A stretch of 64,000 nucleotides of DNA from Bartonella sp. DGB1 (GTDB lineage: Bacteria > Pseudomonadota > Alphaproteobacteria > Rhizobiales > Rhizobiaceae): positions 1,240,001 to 1,304,000 of the forward strand of contig NZ_CP166769.1 of NCBI RefSeq assembly GCF_041345015.1, written 5' to 3'. The notes under the pieces are model-generated. The model searched no databases and had not been told where the DNA came from. It was given only the letters and a program-made list of their open reading frames with translations. Below are positions 10,800 to 20,000 of this stretch, one piece after another. Every line of letters begins with the position of its first letter. Position 1 is the first letter of the stretch. A program made the translations under genes and the position numbers.

Positions 10800-10827
10800 T
10801 TTACTTTATTTCTAAATATGCTAATAT
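10800..10827 (+). promoter_or_regulatory. Candidate promoter for adhesin 2
   Basis: A -35-like TTTACT (10800-10805) and a -10-like TAATAT (10822-10827) are separated by 16 bp. A perfect 14-bp palindrome, attacttaagtaat (10783-10796), lies just upstream and could be an operator. A Shine-Dalgarno-like aggaaag precedes the ATG at 10918. AT-rich background makes chance matches common. Confidence 0.4.
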
Positions 10828-10917
10828 AATAAATAGTTATTAGTATATATAAGTATAGTACCAGTATATCATGTACCTTCGAATACGAGAATAGATGACT
10901 AAACTAGGAAAGTTAAG

Positions 10918-13900
10918 ATGAAAAAAGATTCAATATCTGTAAAGATTTCTAAGAAATTACAAAAAATTTTATTAGGCAGTACGGTTTTAACAACTTCGAT
11001 TTTTATTAATCCTTTACAAGTTGTTAGTGCGCCCTTAAATACTGAGACTAATAAGTTAGATGTTAAAAATAATCATGATATCAAGACTTATCGTATTTTG
11101 TCTAATCTTCTATTAACCGGCATCTCAGCAAAAACTCACGCGTCATCTTCGTTCCCATTAAATCCATTAAGTGCGAGTTCTGCGGTTTTTGTCAATAAGC
11201 GAAATTCCGATGTTGCTAGTCCTAGAACCGCTTTTAACTCAGTTGACAAAAAACAACTAGCAATAAAGCTTAGTAATTTATTAGCAAATAAAGAGATAAT
11301 CATTGATACCCGCGTTAGTACTAATAGTTATCTGGATATTAATACAAATATGATAAATATTGCTAAAAGTACTACAGCTACTAGTGATGAATTAGCCGAT
11401 GTACAATTAAATTCTGCACCTGCAAGTATTAGTGAAGAAACCCTGATCTCTGATGAGTGTTTTGAGAATGTAAAAAATTCTCAAATTCAGCCTAATAACC
11501 AAAACGCTGTTTATAATAAAGATCTAATTACTTATAATCACCTAATGAGGGGTAACGCTATTAAGGACAGTTCCTTAGCTTATGGTTTTCAATCTACGGC
11601 CAGTGGAACTAGTTCTATAGTAGTGGGTGCGTATGCAACCTCTGGAAACACCAATAATGCCGTCGCTATTGGTTATTATTCTTCTGTAACCGCCGATCAA
11701 TCTATAGCGGTTGGCACAGAATCTTCTTCTTCAAAAAAAGATTCTGTGGCTATTGGTTATAATGCACAAACAACTGCTCCATCGGCTGTATCTTTGGGGG
11801 CACATGCAAGAGCTGCTTATGAAAATTCTGTAGCTATTGGAACAAGGTCTATTACTAGCGATAAAGATGAAGTTAGCTTTGGTAATTCAACTGTTAAACG
11901 CAGACTAACTAATGTCGCTGGCGGTATAAAGGATAGTGATGCTGCTACTTATGGTCAGCTAAGAGAGACTGTTCAAAATATTCTGATGTGGGATAATATA
12001 ACTAGAAGCTATAATGCTAAAAACAAAAGAATTACTAATCTCGCTAATGGTGTAATGGAAAATGATGCCGCTACTTATAGTCAGTTAGTTGCTTTAACTT
12101 ATAGTGGTTCTTCTAAAAAGGAGGGAACGCTGGCTTTTGGTCGTTCAGCTATTGCCGAAGGAGCCAGAACTACAGTGATAGGTGTAGAAGCAGAAGCTAA
12201 AAGTGCTAATAATGCTGTGGCTGTTGGTTTTAAGGCTTATGCGATAGCTGACGGATCTGTAGCGATTGGTGCGCGTTCTGGAGCCTCAAAAAACAATTCT
12301 ATAGCTATAGGTTATAACTCTATTGCTAATGCTGATGATTCTATAGCTTTAGGTGCACAAGCAAAGGCGCTTAGAAACAATTCTATAGCTATAGGTTATA
12401 ACTCTGTTGCTAGCGCTGATAATGTAGTTAGCTTTGGTAGCTTGGATATCAAACGTAAGTTAGTTAATGTGTCTGCAGGTACAAATGATACTGATGCCGC
12501 CACTTATGGTCAGTTGAAAAACGCAGTTAGTGATATTCTAACAGCAGCTGGCAGCCCTGGCTTTAACGCAAGAAATAAAAATATCTCTAACATTGCTGCA
12601 GGTAAACAAGGTAGTGATGCTGCTACTTATGGTCAGTTGATGTACGGTAACGCTACTGGTCAAGATTCCTTAGCTTATGGTGATAAATCTATTGCTGCCG
12701 GAAAACGCTCAACAGTAGTAGGTGTAGAAGCAACCTCTGGAAACACCGATGATGCTGTAGCTATTGGCTATAAGGCTAATGCAGGCTACGGAGCTGTAGC
12801 GGTTGGTTCCGAATCTCAATCCACGGGTAGAAATTCTATTGCTTTAGGTTATAAATCAAAATCTTCGATGGACGACGCTATAAGTTTAGGTGCATATGCA
12901 CATGCTAAACATAAAGATTCTGTAGCTATTGGATCCCATTCTACTACTGGAGCTAATAATGTAGTTAGCTTTGGTTCCCAAAATATTAAACGTAAGTTAG
13001 TTAATGTAGCTGCAGGTACAAATGATACTGATGCTGCTACAATCGCTAATTTAAATGAGAAATTTGCTAATACTATAAAATTAGAGAATAATTACTTTAA
13101 TGCTAAAGATAACAAAATCTCTAATCTTGCTGCAGGTACAAATGACACTGATGCTGTTACTTATGGTCAATTGATGTACGGTAACGCTACTGGTCAAGAT
13201 TCCTTAGCTTATGGTGATAAATCTATTGCTGCCGGAAAACGCTCAACAGTAGTAGGTGTAGAAGCAACCTCTGGAAACACCGATGATGCTGTAGCTATTG
13301 GCTATAAGGCTAATGCAGGCTACGGAGCTGTAGCGGTTGGTTCCGAATCTCAATCCACGGGTAGAAATTCTATTGCTTTAGGTTATAAATCAAAATCTTC
13401 GATGGACGACGCTATAAGTTTAGGTGCATATGCACATGCTAAACATAAAGATTCTGTAGCTATTGGATCCCATTCTACTACTGGAGCTAATAATGTAGTT
13501 AGCTTTGGTTCCCAAAATATTAAACGTAAGTTAGTTAATGTAGCTGCAGGTACAAATGATACTGATGCTGCTACAATCGCTAATTTAAATGAGAAATTTG
13601 CTAATACTATAAAATTAGAGAATAATTACTTTAATGCTAAAGATAACAAAATCTCTAATCTTGCTGCAGGTACAAATGACACTGATGCTGTTACTTATGG
13701 TCAATTGATGTACGGTAACGCTACTGGTCAAGATTCCTTAGCTTATGGTGATAAATCTATTGCTGCCGGAAAACGCTCAACAGTAGTAGGTGTAGAAGCA
13801 ACCTCTGGAAACACCGATGATGCTGTAGCTATTGGCTATAAGGCTAATGCAACTACCGGAGCTGTAGCGGTTGGTTCCGAATCTCAATCCACGGGTAGAA

Positions 13901-14490
13901 ATTCTATTGCTTTAGGTTATAAATCAAAATCTTCGATGGACGACGCTATAAGTTTAGGTGCATTTGCAACAGCTACACATAAAAATTCTATAGCTATTGG
14001 ATCCCTTTCCACTACTCAAGCTGAGAATGAAGTTAGCTTTGGTTCCCAAAATATTAAACGTAAGTTAGTTAATGTAGCTGCAGGTACAAATGATACTGAT
14101 GCCCTTACTTATGGTCAGTTTAAGGAACAAATTGGTAAAGTTCTAACATTAAATGATAAATCATTTTTTAATGCTAAAGATAACAAAATCTCTAATCTTG
14201 CTGCAGGTACAAATGATACTGATGCTGTTACTTATGGTCAATTGATGTACGGTAACGCTACTGGTCAAGATTCCTTAGCTTATGGTGATAAATCTATTGC
14301 TACCGGAAAACGCTCAACAGTCGTGGGTGTGGAGGCAACCTCTGGAAACACCGATGATGCTGTAGCTATTGGCTATAAGGCTAATGCAACTACCGGAGCT
14401 GTAGCGGTTGGTTCCGAATCTCAATCCACGGGTAGAAATTCTATTGCTTTAGGTTATAAATCAAACTTCGATCGATGGACGACGCTATAA
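10918..14490 (+). CDS. Trimeric autotransporter adhesin 2, N-terminal fragment
   Basis: Start of the second giant adhesin. Residues 1 to about 38 form a long signal peptide: basic KKDSISVKISKKLQK, a hydrophobic core, then a probable cut near VVSA. An aggaaag Shine-Dalgarno supports this ATG. From residue about 205 the protein is YadA-head repeats (SIAVG, AVAIGY, AISLGA) with necks KRRLTNVAGG and KRKLVNVAAG. Four cassettes of 534-537 bp follow from 12640. The ORF ends after a small rearrangement near 14465-14475, where tcaaacttcgatcgatgg replaces the tcaaaatcttcgatgg of the sister units (net +2). Removing the net change joins it to the next ORF. Confidence 0.88.
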   Translation: MKKDSISVKISKKLQKILLGSTVLTTSIFINPLQVVSAPLNTETNKLDVKNNHDIKTYRILSNLLLTGISAKTHASSSFPLNPLSASSAVFVNKRNSDVASPRTAFNSVDKKQLAIKLSNLLANKEIIIDTRVSTNSYLDINTNMINIAKSTTATSDELADVQLNSAPASISEETLISDECFENVKNSQIQPNNQNAVYNKDLITYNHLMRGNAIKDSSLAYGFQSTASGTSSIVVGAYATSGNTNNAVAIGYYSSVTADQSIAVGTESSSSKKDSVAIGYNAQTTAPSAVSLGAHARAAYENSVAIGTRSITSDKDEVSFGNSTVKRRLTNVAGGIKDSDAATYGQLRETVQNILMWDNITRSYNAKNKRITNLANGVMENDAATYSQLVALTYSGSSKKEGTLAFGRSAIAEGARTTVIGVEAEAKSANNAVAVGFKAYAIADGSVAIGARSGASKNNSIAIGYNSIANADDSIALGAQAKALRNNSIAIGYNSVASADNVVSFGSLDIKRKLVNVSAGTNDTDAATYGQLKNAVSDILTAAGSPGFNARNKNISNIAAGKQGSDAATYGQLMYGNATGQDSLAYGDKSIAAGKRSTVVGVEATSGNTDDAVAIGYKANAGYGAVAVGSESQSTGRNSIALGYKSKSSMDDAISLGAYAHAKHKDSVAIGSHSTTGANNVVSFGSQNIKRKLVNVAAGTNDTDAATIANLNEKFANTIKLENNYFNAKDNKISNLAAGTNDTDAVTYGQLMYGNATGQDSLAYGDKSIAAGKRSTVVGVEATSGNTDDAVAIGYKANAGYGAVAVGSESQSTGRNSIALGYKSKSSMDDAISLGAYAHAKHKDSVAIGSHSTTGANNVVSFGSQNIKRKLVNVAAGTNDTDAATIANLNEKFANTIKLENNYFNAKDNKISNLAAGTNDTDAVTYGQLMYGNATGQDSLAYGDKSIAAGKRSTVVGVEATSGNTDDAVAIGYKANATTGAVAVGSESQSTGRNSIALGYKSKSSMDDAISLGAFATATHKNSIAIGSLSTTQAENEVSFGSQNIKRKLVNVAAGTNDTDALTYGQFKEQIGKVLTLNDKSFFNAKDNKISNLAAGTNDTDAVTYGQLMYGNATGQDSLAYGDKSIATGKRSTVVGVEATSGNTDDAVAIGYKANATTGAVAVGSESQSTGRNSIALGYKSNFDRWTTL

Positions 14491-14780
14491 GTTTAGGTGC
14501 ATTTGCAACAGCTACACATAAAAATTCTATAGCTATTGGATCCTTTTCTACTACTGAAGCTGAGAATGAAGTTAGCTTTGGTAACAAAAATTTAAAACGT
14601 AAGTTAGTTAATGTAGCTAAAGGTACAGATGATACTGATGCTGTAACATTAGCTAATTTAAATGAGAAATTTGCTAATACTATAAAATTAGAGAATAATT
14701 ACTTTAATGCTAAAGATAACAAAATCTCTAATCTTGCTGCAGGTACAAATGACACTGATGCTGTTACTTATAGTCAATTG
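12640..14780 (+). repeat. 534-bp cassette array in adhesin 2
   Basis: The start of the unit (atgtacggtaacgctactgg) recurs at 12640, 13174, 13708 and 14245, with a diverged copy at about 14781. Spacings are 534, 534, 537 and 536 bp. The first two full units are almost identical; the later ones exchange the HAKHKDSVAIGS segment for ATATHKNSIAIGS. The 536-bp spacing marks the frameshifted unit. Confidence 0.88.
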
Positions 14781-16481
14781 ATACGCGGTAACGCTACTGG
14801 TCAAGATTCCTTAGCTTATGGTGATAAATCTATTGCTGCCGGAAAACGCTCAACAGTAGTAGGTGTAGAAGCAACCTCTGGAAACACCGATGATGCTGTA
14901 GCTATTGGCTATAAGGCTAATGCAGGCTACGGAGCTGTAGCGGTTGGTTCAGGTGCTAAGGCCGGTTGGAGAAATTCTATAGCTATAGGTTATGACGCAG
15001 CCACTGCTGCTGAAGAATCTATAGCTATAGGTGTATCTGCACATGCTAAACATAAAGCTTCTGTAGCTATTGGATCCCATTCTACTACTGAAGCTGAAAA
15101 TGAAGTTAGCTTTGGTAACAAAAATTTAAAACGTAAGTTAGTTAATGTGGCTAAGGGTATAGGTGATACTGATGTAGCTACAATCGCTAATTTAAATGAG
15201 AAATTCGCTAATGCTCTAAAATTAAATAACAATGTCTTTGATGCTAATTATAAAAAAATCTCTAATGTGGCTAAAGGTGAAGAATATAATGATGTTGCTA
15301 CAATGGCTAATTTAACTGAGAGCCTTAGTAAAGCGCTAACTCATGATGGAGAAGTTTTTGATGCTAAAGGTAAAGTCATCAAAAATGTTGCTAAAGGTAC
15401 ACAGAATGATCACGTTGCTACAATCGCTAATTTAACTGATTCAGAAAAGAAAATTAACGAAAAAATAGATAAATCAAACAAGGAAATTAACCAGACTCTA
15501 AATCAGACAGTTGATACAGCTTTAGATGATGAAAGAGAAAAAATCAAAAAACAAACTACTGAACTCGTAACTAATTTAGCTAAGAAAGAATATACTGCTA
15601 ATAATCTGTCTAAGACATTTTCTCCAACGATTCATAAAGCGGTAGAGGACAAATTTAATAAATCTTTAACTTTAAATGATCAGGGTGTGTTTATTGCTCA
15701 AAATAAAAAGATCTCTAATTTAGCTGACGCAGATATCAATGCTAACGCAGATGCAATAAATGTAAGAACAGCTAAATCCTTGATTATACAAGAAATAAAT
15801 AAACGTTTGGGTGCGATTAATGAACAATCCGCTAATGGATCTTTAGTAATTGGTAGTGATATTCATACAGATCATACTACTAACATAGCGATTGGTAATA
15901 AATCTATCGCAAGAGGTAAAAATTCATTAGCATTTGGTAATGATGCTAATGCTCAAGCGGGGGGTATAGCTATAGGTAATAACTCTTTCGCTAATGGTAA
16001 TGTAGTTAGCTTTGGTAAGAAAGGGCTGGAACGTCGATTAACTAATGTTGATAAAGGTATAAATGATACTGATGCTGCAACATTAGCTAATTTAAATGAA
16101 AAATTTAAAGACACTCTATTTGTAGATGGCACAGGTAATTTTGATGCGAGACGTAAGAAAATATCTAATATAAAAGAAGGCACAGAGGATGGCGATGTTG
16201 CGACAATAGCTAACATAAATAAAGCTAAAGAAGGTCTTGAGCATATAATAAATAATAAATTAAACAATGAAACTATAATCTTAAATGGAAAAGATTTCGA
16301 TGCTAAAAATAAGAAAATATATAATGTAAAAGAAGGCACAGAGGATGGCGATGTTGCGACAATAGCTAACATAAATAAAGCTAAAGAAGGTCTTGAGCAT
16401 ATAATAAATAATAAATTAAACAATGAAACTATAATCTTAAATGGAAAAGATTTCGATGCTAAAAATAAAAAAAATATATAA
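14475..16481 (+). CDS. Trimeric autotransporter adhesin 2, fragment B
   Basis: Continues adhesin 2 after the net +2 change near 14470. The first residues (MDDAISLGAFATATHKNS) match the interior of the 534-bp unit, so the listed ATG is not a real start. It carries head repeats, then a long helical region (residues about 300-400: EKKINEKIDKSNKEINQTLNQTV and on) that looks like coiled-coil stalk, then a cassette shared with adhesin 1. It ends at an A8 run, 16467-16474. The parallel segment upstream reads aataagaaaatatat, so one A is extra and removing it joins the next ORF. Confidence 0.83.
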   Translation: MDDAISLGAFATATHKNSIAIGSFSTTEAENEVSFGNKNLKRKLVNVAKGTDDTDAVTLANLNEKFANTIKLENNYFNAKDNKISNLAAGTNDTDAVTYSQLIRGNATGQDSLAYGDKSIAAGKRSTVVGVEATSGNTDDAVAIGYKANAGYGAVAVGSGAKAGWRNSIAIGYDAATAAEESIAIGVSAHAKHKASVAIGSHSTTEAENEVSFGNKNLKRKLVNVAKGIGDTDVATIANLNEKFANALKLNNNVFDANYKKISNVAKGEEYNDVATMANLTESLSKALTHDGEVFDAKGKVIKNVAKGTQNDHVATIANLTDSEKKINEKIDKSNKEINQTLNQTVDTALDDEREKIKKQTTELVTNLAKKEYTANNLSKTFSPTIHKAVEDKFNKSLTLNDQGVFIAQNKKISNLADADINANADAINVRTAKSLIIQEINKRLGAINEQSANGSLVIGSDIHTDHTTNIAIGNKSIARGKNSLAFGNDANAQAGGIAIGNNSFANGNVVSFGKKGLERRLTNVDKGINDTDAATLANLNEKFKDTLFVDGTGNFDARRKKISNIKEGTEDGDVATIANINKAKEGLEHIINNKLNNETIILNGKDFDAKNKKIYNVKEGTEDGDVATIANINKAKEGLEHIINNKLNNETIILNGKDFDAKNKKNI

Positions 16482-19167
16482 CTTAGGCGATGCAGATCTA
16501 AACGAAGGTTTCACTGATGCAGTAAATATGAGGACTGCTAAATTATTAGTTGAACAAAACCTTGAAAACCGCTTAGGTCGGATATCTTCAAACTCTAATA
16601 AGAAAGCATTATTATTTGGTGATAATACCTGGGCAGATCATGATACTAGTATAACAATAGGTACTAACGCAGCAACTAAAGGTGAAAATTCCTTAGCATT
16701 GGGTCATGCATCTCGTGCTAGCCATGGTGGTATAGCAATAGGTGCTGAATCTATAGCTGATAGTAATGGAGTAGTTAGCTTTGGTCAGAAAGGGCTGGAA
16801 CGTCGATTAACTAATGTTGATAAAGGTATAAATGATACTGATGCTGCAACATTAGCTAATCTAAATGAGAAATTTGCTAATACTATAAAATTAGATGGAA
16901 ATGGCTTTGATGCTGGAGGTCAGAAAATCTCTAATGTACTTGCTGGTGAAGCTGATACTGATGTTGCTACAATAGCAGATGTAAATAGACATACAAAAGA
17001 GTTGGAGAAGAAGATACCTAAGTCCTTATTGACTGATGTTCTAAACCTAGACGAAAAAACAAATACCTATAATGCTAATGGTAACAAAATTTCTAATCTA
17101 GCTGATGCTGAACATGAAACAGATGCAGTAAATGTAAAAACAGCTAAATCATTAATTAACAAAAACGTTGAAACTCGTTTAGGTAAAATCAATGAAAAAT
17201 CTATTGAAGGAGCTTTAGTCATTGGTAATAATGCTTTGGCAGATCATATTAATGCTATAGCAATAGGTACTAACGCAGAAACTAAAGGTAAAAATTCATT
17301 AGCATTTGGTAATGATGCTAATGCTCAAGCGGGGGGTATAGCTATAGGTAATAACTCTTTCGCTAATGGTAATGTAGTTAGCTTTGGTAAGAAAGGGCTG
17401 GAACGTCGATTAACTAATGTTGATAAAGGTATAAATGATACTGATGCTGCAACATTAGCTAATCTAAATGAGAAATTTGCTAATACTATAAAATTAGATG
17501 GAAATGGCTTTGATGCTGGAGAGAAGCAAATTTCTAATGTCCTTGCTGGTGAAATTGATACTGATGTTGCTACAGTGTCTAATTTAAAACAACAAAGAAA
17601 ATCATTAGAACAAACCATAGAAAATGCGTTATCAAATAATATTTTACAGTTAGACAAAGAAACAAACTCCTATTATAATGCTAAAGGTAATAGAATCTCT
17701 AATCTAGCTGATGCTAAAACTGACACAGATGCAGTAAATGTAAAAACAGCTAAATCATTAATTAACAAAAACGTTGAAACTCGTTTAGGTAAAATCAATG
17801 AAAAATCTATTGAAGGAGCTTTAGTCATTGGTAATAATGCTTTGGCAGATCATATTAATGCTATAGCAATAGGTACTAACGCAGAAACTAAAGGTAAAAA
17901 TTCATTAGCATTTGGTAATGATGCTAATGCTCAAGCGGGGGGTATAGCTATAGGTAATAACTCTTTCGCTAATGGTAATGTAGTTAGCTTTGGTAATAAA
18001 GGGCTGGAACGTCGATTAACTAATGTTGATAAAGGTATAAATGATACTGATGCTGCAACATTAGCTAATCTAAATGAGAAATTTGCTAATACTATAAAAT
18101 TAGATGGAAATGGCTTTGATGCTGGAGGTCAGAAAATCTCTAATGTACTTGCTGGTAAAATTGATACTGATGTTGCTACAATAGCAGATGTAAATAGACA
18201 TACAAAAGAGTGGGAGAAGAAGATACCTAAGTCCTTATTGACTGATACTCTAAACCTAGACAAAGAAACAAACTCCTATTATAATGCTAAAGGTAATAGA
18301 ATCTCTAATCTAGCTGATGCTAAAACTGACACAGATGCAGTAAATGTAAAAACAGCTAAATCATTAATTAACAAAAACGTTGAAACTCGTTTAGGTAAAA
18401 TCAATGAAAAATCTATTGAAGGAGCTTTAGTCATTGGTAATAATGCTTTGGCAGATCATATTAATGCTATAGCAATAGGTACTAACGCAGAAACTAAAGG
18501 TAAAAATTCATTAGCATTTGGTAATGATGCTAATGCTCAAGCGGGGGGTATAGCTATAGGTAATAACTCTTTCGCTAATGGTAATGTAGTTAGCTTTGGT
18601 AAGAAAGGGCTGGAACGTCGATTAACTAATGTTGATAAAGGTATAAATGATACTGATGCTGCAACATTAGCTAATCTAAATGAGAAATTTGCTAATACTA
18701 TAAAATTAGATGGAAATGGCTTTGATGCTGGAGAGAAGCAAATTTCTAATGTCCTTGCTGGTGAAATTGATACTGATGTTGCTACAGTGTCTAATTTAAA
18801 ACAACAAAGAAAATCATTAGAACAAACCATAGAAAATGCGTTATCAAATAATATTTTACAGTTAGACAAAGAAACAAACTCCTATTATAATGCTAAAGGT
18901 AATAGAATCTCTAATCTAGCTGATGCTAAAACTGACACAGATGCAGTAAATGTAAAAACAGCTAAATCATTAATTAACAAAAACGTTGAAACTCGTTTAG
19001 GTAAAATCAATGAAAAATCTATTGAAGGAGCTTTAGTCATTGGTAATAATGCTTTGGCAGATCATATTAATGCTATAGCAATAGGTACTAACGCAGAAAC
19101 TAAAGGTAAAAATTCATTAGCATTTGGTAATGATGCTAATGCAAGCGGGGGGTATAGCTATAGGTAA
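16441..19167 (+). CDS. Trimeric autotransporter adhesin 2, fragment C (606-bp cassette array)
   Basis: Third segment of adhesin 2; real coding in this frame starts at the A8 run near 16470, so the first residues listed from 16441 are out of register. It has head/neck cassettes with DAVNVKTAKSLINKNVETRLG, ALVIGNNALADHINAIAIG, a shared AGGIAIGNNSFANGNVVSFG block and alternating stalk linkers (NLKQQRKSLEQTIENAL or DVNRHTKELEKKIPKSLL). It stops because TC is missing at 19142/19143: aatgcaagcgg here, aatgctcaagcgg in the other copies. Restoring TC joins the last ORF. Confidence 0.83.
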   Translation: MEKISMLKIKKIYNLGDADLNEGFTDAVNMRTAKLLVEQNLENRLGRISSNSNKKALLFGDNTWADHDTSITIGTNAATKGENSLALGHASRASHGGIAIGAESIADSNGVVSFGQKGLERRLTNVDKGINDTDAATLANLNEKFANTIKLDGNGFDAGGQKISNVLAGEADTDVATIADVNRHTKELEKKIPKSLLTDVLNLDEKTNTYNANGNKISNLADAEHETDAVNVKTAKSLINKNVETRLGKINEKSIEGALVIGNNALADHINAIAIGTNAETKGKNSLAFGNDANAQAGGIAIGNNSFANGNVVSFGKKGLERRLTNVDKGINDTDAATLANLNEKFANTIKLDGNGFDAGEKQISNVLAGEIDTDVATVSNLKQQRKSLEQTIENALSNNILQLDKETNSYYNAKGNRISNLADAKTDTDAVNVKTAKSLINKNVETRLGKINEKSIEGALVIGNNALADHINAIAIGTNAETKGKNSLAFGNDANAQAGGIAIGNNSFANGNVVSFGNKGLERRLTNVDKGINDTDAATLANLNEKFANTIKLDGNGFDAGGQKISNVLAGKIDTDVATIADVNRHTKEWEKKIPKSLLTDTLNLDKETNSYYNAKGNRISNLADAKTDTDAVNVKTAKSLINKNVETRLGKINEKSIEGALVIGNNALADHINAIAIGTNAETKGKNSLAFGNDANAQAGGIAIGNNSFANGNVVSFGKKGLERRLTNVDKGINDTDAATLANLNEKFANTIKLDGNGFDAGEKQISNVLAGEIDTDVATVSNLKQQRKSLEQTIENALSNNILQLDKETNSYYNAKGNRISNLADAKTDTDAVNVKTAKSLINKNVETRLGKINEKSIEGALVIGNNALADHINAIAIGTNAETKGKNSLAFGNDANASGGYSYR

Positions 19168-20000
19168 TAACTCTTTCGCTAATGGTAATGTAGTTAGCTT
19201 TGGTAATAAAGGGCTGGAACGTCGATTAACTAATGTTGATAAAGGTATAAATGATACTGATGCTGCAACATTAGCCAATTTAAATGAGAAATTTGCTGAT
19301 ACTATAAAATTTAAAAATGATCACTTTAATGCTAGAGGTCAGAAAATCTCTAATGTACTTGCTGGTGAAGCTGATACTGATGTTGCTACAATAGCAGATG
19401 TAAAGAGACATACAAAAGAGTTAAAAAATATAATGCCTAAATCCTTATTAGATAATAGTATGCAGTTAGACAAAGAAACAAACTCCTATTATAATGCTAA
19501 AGGTAATAGAATCTCTAATCTAGCTGATGCTAAAACTGACACAGATGCAGTAAATGTAAAAACAGCTAAATCATTAATTAACAAAAACGTTGAAACTCGT
19601 TTAGGTAAAATCAATGAAAAATCTATTGAAGGAGCTTTAGTCATTGGTAATAATGCTTTGGCAGATCATATTAATGCTATAGCAATAGGTACTAACGCAG
19701 AAACTAAAGGTAAAAATTCATTAGCATTTGGTAATGATGCTAATGCTCAAGCGGGGGGTATAGCTATAGGTAATAACTCTTTCGCTAATGGTAATGTAGT
19801 TAGCTTTGGTAATAAAGGGCTGGAACGTCGATTAACTAATGTTGATAAAGGTATAAATGATACTGATGCTGCAACATTAGCTAATCTAAATGAGAAATTT
19901 GCTAATACTATAAAATTAGATGGAAATGGCTTTGATGCTGGAGGTCAGAAAATCTCTAATGTACTTGCTGGTAAAATTGATACTGATGTTGCTACAATAG
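17100..20000 (+). repeat. 606-bp cassettes arranged as 1212-bp higher-order repeats
   Basis: The G6 marker of the cassette lies at 17331, 17937, 18543, 19147 and 19753: exactly 606 bp apart once the 2-base deletion near 19142 is allowed for. Linkers alternate: QQRKSLEQTIENAL, then RHTKEWEKKIPKSLL, then QQRKSLEQTIENAL again, then an RHTKEL version. The array therefore grew partly by copying a two-cassette (1212-bp) block. Confidence 0.88.

Noticed and set aside
15953-18869. Longer minus-strand ORFs (110-156 residues) in adhesin 2
   Set aside because: Copies of the same antisense shadow in repeated DNA; leucine/serine-rich composition follows from reversing AAT/GCT-rich codons.
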